DNA of 64,000 bases from the NCBI GenBank assembly GCA_028277885.1, contig JANQFK010000040.1:1-64000 (forward strand), given 5' to 3'. The notes beneath the pieces are model-generated. The model did no database searches, had not been told where the DNA came from, and was given only the letters and a program-made list of their open reading frames with translations. A program made the position numbers and the translations under genes. Position 1 is the first letter of the stretch; the number at the start of each line of letters is the position of its first letter. The stretch comes from Myxococcota bacterium (GTDB lineage: Bacteria > Myxococcota_A > UBA9160 > UBA6930). Positions 1-10,024 of the stretch are shown here, in pieces.

Positions 1-2006
<2,006 letters not shown>

Positions 2007-2047
2007 CGGGGAGCCGGATCTCCATCCCGGGGGGAGAGGAGTGGCGG

Positions 2048-2076
2048 AATGTACGAAAGCGTGGGGGGTGCGGCAA
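2048..2076 (-). promoter_or_regulatory. Candidate sigma-70-type promoter for secA
   Basis: On the minus strand a TTGCCG box (2076-2071) is followed after 17 bp by TACATT (2053-2048), about 42 nt upstream of the secA start. Spacing is canonical and three positions of each box match the common consensus well. This is a visual match only. secA could also be read through from the M23 gene. Confidence 0.4.
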
Positions 2077-2078
2077 AT

Positions 2079-2095
2079 CTGCGGCGCAGCCGCAG
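2079..2095 (-). terminator. Hairpin downstream of the M23 peptidase gene
   Basis: A perfect 7-bp inverted repeat (CTGCGGC, loop GCA, GCCGCAG) sits 16 nt past the M23 stop codon. On the minus strand it is followed by ATTT, a very weak T tract. It may attenuate readthrough from the FHA-M23 pair into secA; it overlaps the upstream edge of the candidate secA promoter region. Confidence 0.35.
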
Positions 2096-2111
2096 CCGTG
2101 GCGACGCGCGC

Positions 2112-3095
2112 CTACCGGATGATGTAATCCGACGGATTCACGGACTTCTTGTTCACCGAGACGCCGTAGTGGAGATGGGGGCCGGTGCTGCGCCCGGTGC
2201 TTCCCACGTCGGCGATGCGCTCACCGCGCTCCACCTCCTGGCCGAGCTTGACGTGGATCCTCGAGTTGTGGCCGTAGGTGGTGCGGATCCCGTAGCCGTG
2301 GTCGAGGATGACCGTCTTCCCCAGCGGGCCCTTGCGTCCCACCATCACCACCTTGCCGCGGGCCGGCGCCACCACGGGCGTGCCCACGTCGGCCGCGATG
2401 TCGATGCCGGCGTGGAACTTGCGCTGCCCGGTGAAGGGCGAGGTCCGGTAGCCGTAGCCCGAGGTGACCCAGCCGTCGGCGGGCCAGATCGAGGGCGTCG
2501 AGGCGAGACGGTGGCGCTTGCCGTCGAGCTGCTCGAGCAGGCTCTCGAAGGAGTCGCGACGCTCCGAGGAGCGCGCCGAGAGCTGGCGGGCGCGGCCCTG
2601 GATGCGCGCGATGCCGGCGGGGTCGAGGGGATCGCCGGCGTCGGCGCCGGAATCCTCGCGGCGCAGCTCCCAGACCCCGGTCTCGCCGCCGGCCGGGCCG
2701 AGGGGCAGCCCCTGGGGCTCGTTCTCGGGCGTGAGGCCGTCGGGCACGCTGGCGGCGGGGATCGCCGCGGGCAGGTCGGCGATCAGCCGCACCTTGCGCT
2801 CGAACTCGCGGATGCGGCCGAGCTCCTGCTCGAGGCCCTCCACGTCGCCGGTGAGGGCCAGGAGGTTCTCGCGGTGGCGTCGGGTCTCGGCGCGCAGCTG
2901 CTCGACCTCCACCGCCTCGACCCGCAGGCGCACGTAGTCGACCACGGCGGCGGCGAACAGCATCGCGACGAGCACGCCGATCCAGATGCCGTGGCGGAGC
3001 AGCGCCCGGGGCACCTGGAAGCGGCGCACCGGCGAGGTCTCGTCGGGGACGACGATGACGGTCAGGCGGTCGTTGCTGCGCGGCGCGGCGCTCAC
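2112..3095 (-). CDS. M23-family metallopeptidase, membrane-anchored with coiled coil
   Basis: Predicted envelope endopeptidase or amidase activator of the LytM/M23 family, 327 aa. Order of parts: cytoplasmic N-tail, one membrane helix (about residues 34-52), a coiled coil (about 58-105), a linker, and a C-terminal M23 domain. The zinc ligands are intact: H228 and D232 in FHAGID, a YGH, and the HLHYG motif with H307 and H309, so it is probably catalytically active rather than a degenerate EnvC/NlpD-type activator. The GTG start at 3095 overlaps the stop of the upstream FHA gene in a GTGA, implying coupled translation. An M23 gene directly ahead of secA is, to my knowledge, common in deltaproteobacteria. 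Substrate bond specificity cannot be read. Confidence 0.9.
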   Translation of the reverse strand: MSAAPRSNDRLTVIVVPDETSPVRRFQVPRALLRHGIWIGVLVAMLFAAAVVDYVRLRVEAVEVEQLRAETRRHRENLLALTGDVEGLEQELGRIREFERKVRLIADLPAAIPAASVPDGLTPENEPQGLPLGPAGGETGVWELRREDSGADAGDPLDPAGIARIQGRARQLSARSSERRDSFESLLEQLDGKRHRLASTPSIWPADGWVTSGYGYRTSPFTGQRKFHAGIDIAADVGTPVVAPARGKVVMVGRKGPLGKTVILDHGYGIRTTYGHNSRIHVKLGQEVERGERIADVGSTGRSTGPHLHYGVSVNKKSVNPSDYIIR

Positions 3096-3424
3096 GGCAG
3101 CCCCATCTGCAGCACCAGCTTGCCGATCTGGATCTCGTCGCCGTCGACCAGCGCGATCTTGTGGCCGGGGTCGCCGTTCACCGAGGTGCCGTTGGTGCTG
3201 CCGAGGTCCTGCACGAAGAAGCCCTCTCCGTCCCAGCCGATGGCGGCGTGGGCCCGGGAGATGGTGGGCTCGGCGAGCACCAGGTCGGCGCCGCGCCCGC
3301 GCCCGATCACGAGCCAGTCGCGGTCGAGGCCGATCTCGAGGCCTTCGTAGAAGCCCGACATGACCCGTACCCGGCCTCCGACCGGAACGGGCGGACGCTG
3401 CGACGCTGCCTGCTCTGCCCCCAC
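3092..3424 (-). CDS. FHA-domain protein
   Basis: Small (about 110 aa) phosphothreonine-binding forkhead-associated domain protein. Visible motifs are VIGRGRGADL (first binding loop, G-R), SRAHA (S-R-x-H) and GSTNGTSVNG (N-G). The first beta strand RVRVMSGFYEG lies upstream of the only ATG (3361), so an ATG start would cut off that strand. I therefore prefer the GTG at 3424 (or 3427), which has GAGAGG just upstream. The gene overlaps the M23 peptidase by 4 nt. A stand-alone FHA domain needs a Ser/Thr kinase partner, which is not in the window. Its link to the peptidase may signal phospho-dependent control of cell-wall work, but that is inference. Confidence 0.85.
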   Translation of the reverse strand: MGAEQAASQRPPVPVGGRVRVMSGFYEGLEIGLDRDWLVIGRGRGADLVLAEPTISRAHAAIGWDGEGFFVQDLGSTNGTSVNGDPGHKIALVDGDEIQIGKLVLQMGLP

Positions 3425-3456
3425 CACGTCCTCTCTACGGTCGCACCGCACCCCCG

Positions 3457-3481
3457 CCCCCGTGATCCCGGTCACGCGGGG
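3457..3481. repeat. Inverted repeat between recN and the FHA gene
   Basis: CGTGA (3461-3465) and TCACG (3472-3476) form a short stem that is extended by CCCC/GGGG with one bulged C. It sits in the 170-bp gap between the recN stop (3595) and the FHA start. There is no T tract, so it could be a weak terminator or a protein-binding site. I see nothing else in this gap. Confidence 0.3.
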
Positions 3482-3594
3482 AGAGGCGATGCGCAGGGAT
3501 GTCCAGGGAGAACATCGGCACGGGGCCCCGCGGACTTGACGCGCCGGCCTGCCTCCCCGGGAGGGCGCTCCGGGGAGCCCCGGAGCGGCGCGGC

Positions 3595-5301
3595 TCAGGC
3601 CCGGGAGCCCCGGGCTCCGTCCAGGAGCGCCTGGGCGTGGCGGCGGGTGGCGGCCGTGACCTCGGCGCCCCCCGCCATGCGGGCGAGCTCGTCCACCCGG
3701 GCCCGGGCGTCGAGGCGCTCGACGCGGGTGGCGGTGCGGCCGCCCCGGGCGCCCTTGCGGATCCGGTAGTGGGCGTCGGCCCGGGCGGCGATCTGGGGCA
3801 GGTGGGTGATGCACAGCACCTGGTGGGCCTCGGAGAGCTCCGCGAGCACCGCCCCCACCCGGTCCGCCACCCCGCCCCCGATGCCGGCGTCCACCTCGTC
3901 GAACACCAGCGCGGTGCCCGCCGAGGCCCGGCGCAGCACGTTCTTGAGGGCCAGGAAGACCCGGGACAGCTCGCCGCCGGAGACCACCCGACGCAGCGAG
4001 CGCGGGGGCTCGCCGGGGTTGGCGGAGAAGCGCAGCTCCGCGGCCTCGGCGCCGGAGGCGCCGCAGGGAAGCCCCTCCTCGGGCGTCACCGGCTCGAGGG
4101 CGACCTCGAAGCGGGCGTCGGGCATGGCCAGGCCCACGAGCGCCGCCTCCACGGCCTCGGCCAGGCGCTTCGCCGCCTTGCGCCGGCCGCGCCCGAGCTT
4201 GCCGGCGGCGCGCTCGAGGCTCTCGACGAGGGCGGTGCGCTCGGCGTCGAGCTTCTCGAGGCGCGCGTCGGCGCCGGCCACCGAGGCGAGCTCCTGGGCG
4301 GCCTGCTCGCGGAAGGCGAGGATCTCCGCCTCGTCGGCGCCGTACTTGCGCCGCAGCCCCTCGAGGCGCTCGAGGCGCTCCTCGAGGCCGGCCAGCCGCT
4401 CGGGGTCGGCCTCGATGGCCTCGGCGTAGCGCTCCAGGTCCACCCCGGCCTCGGACACCTCGGCCTGGGCCTCCCGCAGCCGCTCCACCAGGCCGGCGAG
4501 CTCGCCGTCGAGCTCGGCCAGGCCCTCGACCCGGCGCAGCGCCTCGCCCAGCAGGTCCGACGCACCGGCGGCGTCGGCAGCGGCGGGATCCCCGCCGAGG
4601 GCGCGCGCCGCCTCGCCCGCCTCGCGGCCCAGGCGCTCGGCGTGGCGCAGGCGCGAGCGCTCGGCCTGGAGCCGCTCGAGCTCGCCGGGCTCGAGGGCGG
4701 CGGCGTCGATCTCGCTCACCTGGAAGGCCAGGAAGTCCTCGCGCCGCGCCCGCTCCTCGGCCTGGGCACGCAGCTCGGCGATCTCCCGGCCGAGCTCGCG
4801 GAGCTGCCGCACGCCCGCCTCGACCTCGCGGCGCAGCTCGAGCAGCCCGCCGTGGGCGTCGAGGAGCCGGCCCTGCACCTCGGGACGCAGCAGCGCCTGG
4901 GACTCGTGCTGGCTCGAGATCTCGATGCGCCCCTGGAACAGCTCGGCCAGGGTGGAGACCGGGACCCGGGCGCCCCCGATGCGCGCCTGGCTGCGGCCGC
5001 TGCGCGCGATGCTGCGGCGCAGGATCAGCTCGTGGTCCTCGTTGGCGAGCCCGCGCTCGGCCAGCTCGGCCTCGAGGTCGGGCAGCGCGTCGGTGCGGAA
5101 CACCGCCTCCACCACGGCTTCGTCCGCGCCCTCGCGCACCACGGCGCGGGGAGCGCGCTCTCCGGCCAGCAGCGACAGCGCACCGAGGACCAGCGACTTG
5201 CCGGCCCCGGTCTCCCCGGTCAGCACGTTCAGGCCCGGCCCGAACTCGATCTCCGCCGCCTCCACCACGGCGAGGCGCTCGATGCGCAGGGTCTCGATCA
5301 A
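3595..5301 (-). CDS. recN: DNA repair protein RecN
   Basis: SMC-like ATPase acting in double-strand break repair, 568 aa, the normal RecN length. The N-terminus IETLRIERLAVVEAAEIEFG leads into Walker A GETGAGKS at residues 29-36. A long central coiled-coil region is rich in Leu, Glu and Arg. The C-terminal half carries VVSGGELSR (ABC signature), VFDEVDAGIGG (Walker B) and ITHLPQIAA. The start is a TTG at 5301 overlapping the TGA of nadK (TTGA), which indicates translational coupling. The nadK-recN order is widespread in bacteria. Nothing unusual is seen in the motifs. Confidence 0.97.
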   Translation of the reverse strand: MIETLRIERLAVVEAAEIEFGPGLNVLTGETGAGKSLVLGALSLLAGERAPRAVVREGADEAVVEAVFRTDALPDLEAELAERGLANEDHELILRRSIARSGRSQARIGGARVPVSTLAELFQGRIEISSQHESQALLRPEVQGRLLDAHGGLLELRREVEAGVRQLRELGREIAELRAQAEERARREDFLAFQVSEIDAAALEPGELERLQAERSRLRHAERLGREAGEAARALGGDPAAADAAGASDLLGEALRRVEGLAELDGELAGLVERLREAQAEVSEAGVDLERYAEAIEADPERLAGLEERLERLEGLRRKYGADEAEILAFREQAAQELASVAGADARLEKLDAERTALVESLERAAGKLGRGRRKAAKRLAEAVEAALVGLAMPDARFEVALEPVTPEEGLPCGASGAEAAELRFSANPGEPPRSLRRVVSGGELSRVFLALKNVLRRASAGTALVFDEVDAGIGGGVADRVGAVLAELSEAHQVLCITHLPQIAARADAHYRIRKGARGGRTATRVERLDARARVDELARMAGGAEVTAATRRHAQALLDGARGSRA

Positions 5302-6167
5302 GAGGCGCCCCAGCCGAGCTTGCTGCGCAGCACCTCGAAGCGCGAGCGCGAGGGCGACACCACGAAGTGGACCGGGTGCTCCGAGCGCTCGATGAAGACC
5401 CGGTCGCCGCACTGGAGCTCCACCCCGGTCTGGCCGTCGAGGGTGAGCCGGGCCCCGCCCTCGCGCGGGAACACGCGGATCTCGAGGCGCGCCGAGGCGG
5501 GCAGCACCAGGGGCCGCTGGCTCAGGGTGTGGGGGCAGATGGGCGTCAGCACGAAGGCCTCGAAGTCGGGCAGCAGGATCGGGCCGCCGGCGGAGAGCGA
5601 GTAGGCGGTGGAGCCCGTGGGCGTGGCCACGATCAGCCCGTCGCCGGGGTAGGTGGTGACCGGCACGCCGTCGGTGAGGGTCTCGAGGTCGATCATGCGC
5701 GACAGGTCGCTGCGGGTGATGACCGCGTCGTTGATGGCGAGGTGGCGGCCGAGTTCGCGCCCGTCGCGCTCGGCGCGGACCGCCAGGCGCATGCGCGCGA
5801 CGGTGTGCATCTCCCCGGCCAGCACGCGCTCGAGGGCGTCCACCTGCTCGTCGGGCGTCACCTCGGCGAGGAAGCCCAGGCGGCCCAGGTTCACGCCGAG
5901 GATCGGCACCGGACGCTCGCCGAGCTCCCGGGAGACCGCGAGCAGCGTGCCGTCGCCGCCCAGCACGACGAGCAGGTCCGACTCCCGGGCGAGCCGGGCC
6001 CGGGGCGCGTCCGCCACCTCCAGGGCCTCGGCGGCGAAGGGGTCGGCGATCACGCGCAGCCCGCGCTCGCGCAGCCACTTGTCGAGGCCGCGGGCGGCCT
6101 CCGCCGCCGCGCGGGAGTCGGGCTTCGCGCAGAGACCGACGGTTCGGATGGCGGAAGGGACCGTCAT
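5298..6167 (-). CDS. nadK: NAD kinase
   Basis: ATP-dependent NAD+ kinase making NADP+, cytoplasmic, 289 aa. Hallmarks: GGDGT at residues 70-74, the VNLGRLGFLAEV segment, AINDAVI (the family NE/D motif) and the glycine-rich PTGSTAYSLSAGGP, then VSQRPLV-like and DGQ elements near the C-terminus. The ATG at 6167 gives the standard N-terminus (residues 8-13: RTVGLC). It overlaps recN by 4 nt and is transcribed divergently from rarA across an 86-bp gap. Confidence 0.96.
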   Translation of the reverse strand: MTVPSAIRTVGLCAKPDSRAAAEAARGLDKWLRERGLRVIADPFAAEALEVADAPRARLARESDLLVVLGGDGTLLAVSRELGERPVPILGVNLGRLGFLAEVTPDEQVDALERVLAGEMHTVARMRLAVRAERDGRELGRHLAINDAVITRSDLSRMIDLETLTDGVPVTTYPGDGLIVATPTGSTAYSLSAGGPILLPDFEAFVLTPICPHTLSQRPLVLPASARLEIRVFPREGGARLTLDGQTGVELQCGDRVFIERSEHPVHFVVSPSRSRFEVLRSKLGWGAS

Positions 6168-6240
6168 TCGGGCCTCGGGACGGGCGCAGCTCCGGGGGGG
6201 GCCGCCTATGACTATCACAGGCCCCGCGAGGGAACCACGG

Positions 6241-6246
6241 TAGACT
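6241..6246 (+). promoter_or_regulatory. Candidate -10 box TAGACT for rarA (leaderless)
   Basis: TAGACT ends 7 nt before the rarA ATG at 6254 and no Shine-Dalgarno sequence is visible between them. If this is the -10 element, transcription would start at or within a base of the ATG. The same box with the same 7-nt spacing precedes the gene at 27196. No convincing -35 box is seen. Confidence 0.35.
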
Positions 6247-6253
6247 GGCGGCG

Positions 6254-7627
6254 ATGGCCTCCGGCGACTCCCTCGAGCTCTTCTCCGAGGAGCCCCCGAG
6301 CGGGGCGCCCGCGGCGGGTCCCACGGCGGGCTCGGTGCCGCTGGCCGAGCGCATGCGGCCCCGCAGCCTCGAGGAGGTGGTGGGCCAGGAGGCCCTGACC
6401 GCTCCCGGCGCTCCGCTGCGCGCGCTCCTCGAGGAGGGCGAGCTCCCGTCCCTGATCCTGTGGGGTCCGCCCGGCAGCGGCAAGACCACCCTGGCGCGGC
6501 TGCTCGCCGCGGCACCGGACACCGACCTGGTGGCGCTCTCCGCGGTGCTGGCCGGCGTGAAGGAGCTGCGCGGCGTGATCGAGTCGGCGCGGCGCGGCGC
6601 CCGCAGCGGCCGGCGCACCCTGCTCTTCGTGGACGAGATCCACCGCTGGAGCCGCTCCCAGCAGGACGCCCTGCTGCCCCACGTGGAGGCGGGCACCGTG
6701 ACCCTGGTGGGCGCCACCACCGAGAACCCGTCCTTCGAGGTGGTGGGCCCCCTGCTCTCGCGCTGCCGGGTCCTCACCCTCTCGCCCCTGGGCCCGGACG
6801 CGGTCGAGCGCCTGCTGCGCCGCGCCGCGGCCGACACCGAGCGCGGGCTCGGCGGGTCGGGGGTGGCGGTCTCGGACGCCGCCTTCGCCGCCATCGCCGA
6901 GGCGGCGGACGGCGATGCCCGGCGCGCCCTCGGCCTGCTCGAGACCGCCGTGGCCCTGCACCGGCGAAGCGGCGCGCCCGACGCCGAGCTTCCGCCCGAG
7001 ACGCTGCGCGAGGCGGCGGGCCGGCGCCTGCTGCTCCACGACCGGGACCGCGAGGAGCACTACAACGTGGTCTCGGCGCTCATCAAGAGCCTGCGCGCCA
7101 GCGACCCCGATGCGGCGCTCTACTACCTCGCCCGCATGCTCGAGGCGGGCGAGGATCCGCTCTTCGTGGCGCGGCGGCTGGTGATCTTCGCCTCCGAGGA
7201 CGTCGGCAACGCCGACCCCCAGGCGCTGCCCCTGGCGACCTCGACCTTCCTGGCCGTGGAGCGCATCGGGCTGCCCGAGGGACGCATCCCGCTGGCCCAG
7301 GCGGTCACCTATCTGGCCTGCGCGCCCAAGAGCAACGCCGCCTACGCGGCCCTGGGCCGCGCCCGCGAGGCGCTGGAGCGCTTCGGCTCGGCCCCCGTGC
7401 CCCTGCACCTGCGCAACGCCCCGACGCGGCTGATGAAGGGCCTGGGCTACGGCCGCGACTACCGCTACGCCCACGCCGAGGAGGACGCCTTCGTGCCCGA
7501 CCGCAACCTGCCCGAGGCCCTGGGCGACGTGCGCTTCTACGAGCCCACGCGGCGCGGCGCCGAGGCGGAGATCGCCGACCGGCTCGCCGCCTGGCGGGAG
7601 CGTCGGGCCCGGGAGGAGACGGAGTGA
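6254..7627 (+). CDS. rarA: Replication-associated recombination protein A (RarA/MgsA)
   Basis: AAA+ ATPase acting at stalled replication forks, 457 aa. Walker A is GPPGSGKTT and Walker B is LLFVDEIHRWSRSQQDALLPHVE (split over residues ~125-147), followed by the sensor-1 segment ATTENPSF. The family-typical C-terminal part contains EEHYNVVSALIKSLR and DPDAALYYLARML, then SEDVGNADP. The usual DEIHRFNKAQQD reads here as DEIHRWSRSQQD, a mild variation. It is divergent from nadK and overlaps the DUF362 gene by a GTGA. Confidence 0.96.
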   Translation: MASGDSLELFSEEPPSGAPAAGPTAGSVPLAERMRPRSLEEVVGQEALTAPGAPLRALLEEGELPSLILWGPPGSGKTTLARLLAAAPDTDLVALSAVLAGVKELRGVIESARRGARSGRRTLLFVDEIHRWSRSQQDALLPHVEAGTVTLVGATTENPSFEVVGPLLSRCRVLTLSPLGPDAVERLLRRAAADTERGLGGSGVAVSDAAFAAIAEAADGDARRALGLLETAVALHRRSGAPDAELPPETLREAAGRRLLLHDRDREEHYNVVSALIKSLRASDPDAALYYLARMLEAGEDPLFVARRLVIFASEDVGNADPQALPLATSTFLAVERIGLPEGRIPLAQAVTYLACAPKSNAAYAALGRAREALERFGSAPVPLHLRNAPTRLMKGLGYGRDYRYAHAEEDAFVPDRNLPEALGDVRFYEPTRRGAEAEIADRLAAWRERRAREETE

Positions 7628-8952
7628 GCCTCCCCGCCGAGCGCCCCCGGCCGCGGGTCGCGGTGCTGCGCACGCGCCCCGAGAGCGTGCTCGCCGACTA
7701 CCAGGAGCTGCTCCACCTGGCCGGCGCCCGCGAGGTGCTGGACCCGGCGGTGGACACCGCGCTCAAGGTCAACATCTCCTGGCACTTCTTCTACCCGGGC
7801 TCGTCGACCACGCCGTGGCAGCTCGACGGGGTGATCCGCGCCCTGCTCCAGGACGGCTACCGGCGCGAGCTGCTGCACGCCTGCCACAACCGCACCGTCG
7901 TGATCGACGCGCGCCTCGGCGAGCGCGAGAACAAGCAGCTCCCGGTGGTGGAGGCCCACGGGCTGCGCAACGTGCACCTCTACGACGACGGCGAGGAGTG
8001 GGTCCACGTGCGCGACGCCGTGGGCGACCTCGCCGACGAGTTCCTGGTGCTGAACGACGTGTACCCGAAGGGCTTCCACGTCCCGAAGCGCTTCCTCGGC
8101 GAGAACATCGTCCACCTGCCCACGGTGAAGACCCACGTCTTCACCACCACCACCGGGGCGATGAAGAACGCCTTCGGGGGCCTGCTGAACGAGCGGCGCC
8201 ACTGGACCCACCCGGTCATCCACGACACCCTGGTGGACCTGCTGCGCATCCAGCGGCGCATCCACCGGGGCGTGTTCGCCGTGATGGACGGCACCTTCGC
8301 GGGCGACGGCCCGGGCCCGCGCTGCATGATCCCCCACGTGAAGGACGTGATCCTCGCCTCGGCGGACCAGGTCGCCATCGACGCCGTGGCGGCGGCCATG
8401 ATGGGCTTCGACCCGATGAAGATCCGCTACATCCGCCTGGCCCACGAGCAGGGGCTCGGCTGCGGCGACCTCTCGGAGATCGAGATCGTCGGCGACGCCT
8501 CGGCCGCGGCGGAGCGCTGGAGCTTCGTCGGGCCCTTCGACGAGATGACCTTCGCCTCGCGGATGCAGCACCTGATCTACTGGGGTCCGCTCAAGAGGCC
8601 CGTCGAGTGGTCCCTCAAGACCTTCCTGGCGCCCTGGGCGTACCTCGCCAGCGTGCTCTACCACGACAGCTTCTGGTACCCGCTGATGGCGAAGAAGCAG
8701 ATGGCCGCGGTGCTCGAGAGCCCCTGGGGCCGGCTGTTCCGGGGCTGGGAGTCGCTGCGCCCGGACGCGCGCGGCTTCCCGGAGCTGGCCGAGGCGCCGG
8801 CGGAGCTGCGCCGCACGGGCTGGGCGGCGTTCCGCGAGTCCCTGCGGATCCTGCTCACCTGCCTCAAGGAGGCGCCGGAGCTGGCGGCCCGCCGCCGCCG
8901 GCCCCCGATCGGGGCCGGGGGAGCGGGGGGCGCCGGAGGCGCCGGCCGCTAG
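7624..8952 (+). CDS. DUF362-domain protein
   Basis: 442-aa cytoplasmic protein with a DUF362 domain of unknown function (the family often sits near Fe-S proteins). Recognisable segments are TALKVNISWHFFYPG, NIVHLPTVKTHVFTTTTGAMKN and DVILASADQVAIDAVAAAMM. A C-terminal extension of ~120 residues precedes a low-complexity GAGGAGGAGG tail. There is no ferredoxin domain and no CxxCxxC cluster, so it is the stand-alone version. It starts with a GTG overlapping the rarA stop, implying co-transcription although no functional link is known. Confidence 0.85.
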   Translation: MSLPAERPRPRVAVLRTRPESVLADYQELLHLAGAREVLDPAVDTALKVNISWHFFYPGSSTTPWQLDGVIRALLQDGYRRELLHACHNRTVVIDARLGERENKQLPVVEAHGLRNVHLYDDGEEWVHVRDAVGDLADEFLVLNDVYPKGFHVPKRFLGENIVHLPTVKTHVFTTTTGAMKNAFGGLLNERRHWTHPVIHDTLVDLLRIQRRIHRGVFAVMDGTFAGDGPGPRCMIPHVKDVILASADQVAIDAVAAAMMGFDPMKIRYIRLAHEQGLGCGDLSEIEIVGDASAAAERWSFVGPFDEMTFASRMQHLIYWGPLKRPVEWSLKTFLAPWAYLASVLYHDSFWYPLMAKKQMAAVLESPWGRLFRGWESLRPDARGFPELAEAPAELRRTGWAAFRESLRILLTCLKEAPELAARRRRPPIGAGGAGGAGGAGR

Positions 8953-8962
8953 CGGGCTGGGC

Positions 8963-9886
8963 TCAGGCCTTCGCGGAGCGGCGCCGCCCGAGGGCGAGCA
9001 GGCCGAGCCCCGAGCCGAGCAGCAGCAGGGTGCCGGGCTCGGGCACCACGGCGTTCACGAAGCCCGGCAGGCCGCCGCCGTCGGTGAAGCGGATCTGGAG
9101 CTCGGCGAAGATCGGCAGCGTGTTGCCCAGGGCGGACACGTAGGTCGGGCTCACCAGGGTGAGCTGGCTGAGCGCCGCATTCGTGGTGCCCGTCGCCATG
9201 CCCGTGCTGGTGACGGTGTTCATGGTGGACACCATGATCGTCTCGCCGGTGGGCAGGGTGACGGTGATGACCTCGGTGGTCTGGGTGAGGAACGCGACGG
9301 TCCCCTGCCCGATCGTCCAGGGCACCGCGTCGAAGCCGAAGGTGTTGTTGCCGCCGGTGCCGCCCTCGCCGATGTTGGCCTGGGAGAGCATCACCGGAAG
9401 GGTCACGAAGTCGAGGGCCAGGGCGACGCCCACGGTCCCGGTGATGCCCATCTGGCCGCCGAGTCCGAGCTGGCCCACGCAGGCGACGCCGGTGATGACC
9501 GCGTTGCCATCCGGCGCGCGGGGGGGACAGGGCGTCTCGGTGGCCGGGATGTTGCGACCGGCGCCGCCGATGCTGAAGACGCCGTCGAGGTTCGTGATGG
9601 TGGTGGCGCGGATCGCCGCGATCGCGGTGGTGGTGGTCACCGGGATGATGATCGAGGACGGCACGGTGATGGCCGACTGGGCGATCGAGATCGAGCCCAG
9701 CCCGTTCACGCCGCCCGTGTCGTCCACGGTCACGGTGACGCCGGTGCTCGACAACCCGAGGGACTCGAGGCCCTGGATCGTGATCGCCAGGTTGAGGTCC
9801 GCCGTGCGGGCGACGGGGGCGGCGTGGGCCGCGCCGGCCAGGGCGACGAGGCAGAGGGCCAGGATTCCGGAGGTCAGCGTGCGCAT
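8963..9886 (-). CDS. PEP-CTERM sorting-domain protein (first of three)
   Basis: Secreted 307-aa protein. It has a Sec signal peptide (MRTLTSGILALCLVALAGAA with cleavage near AHA-AP), a Thr/Val/Gly-rich beta body, and a C-terminal sorting signal: VPEPGTLLLLGSG, a hydrophobic stretch and the basic tail GRRRSAKA. PEP-CTERM proteins are processed by an exosortase and are often tied to exopolysaccharide. An AAAGGAG lies 7 nt before the ATG. The body shares phrases with the pair at 46714 and 47851 (signal peptide, VNLP/IIIPVTTTTA, ALGNTLPIFA), so they are distant paralogues. Residues CPPRAPDGNAVITGVAC suggest a disulfide loop. The 3' end is 10 bp from the convergent DUF362 stop. Confidence 0.9.
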   Translation of the reverse strand: MRTLTSGILALCLVALAGAAHAAPVARTADLNLAITIQGLESLGLSSTGVTVTVDDTGGVNGLGSISIAQSAITVPSSIIIPVTTTTAIAAIRATTITNLDGVFSIGGAGRNIPATETPCPPRAPDGNAVITGVACVGQLGLGGQMGITGTVGVALALDFVTLPVMLSQANIGEGGTGGNNTFGFDAVPWTIGQGTVAFLTQTTEVITVTLPTGETIMVSTMNTVTSTGMATGTTNAALSQLTLVSPTYVSALGNTLPIFAELQIRFTDGGGLPGFVNAVVPEPGTLLLLGSGLGLLALGRRRSAKA

Positions 9887-10024
9887 CCCATGCTCCTTTC
9901 ACCGCACACCCGATCGGGGTGGGGATCCAGGGCTATGTGGGGTGCGACCGCCGAATATGTCAGATCGGACACGCATCCATCCCCCAGGGGGACGGGTGCG
10001 ACCGGGTGGGTGGGCCGGCCTCTC

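Noticed and set aside
8963..9886. Treating the Gly/Thr-rich minus-strand protein as a low-complexity artefact
   Set aside because: It has a good ribosome-binding site, a signal peptide and a complete PEP-CTERM tail and resembles the pair at 46714-48669, so it is a real gene.
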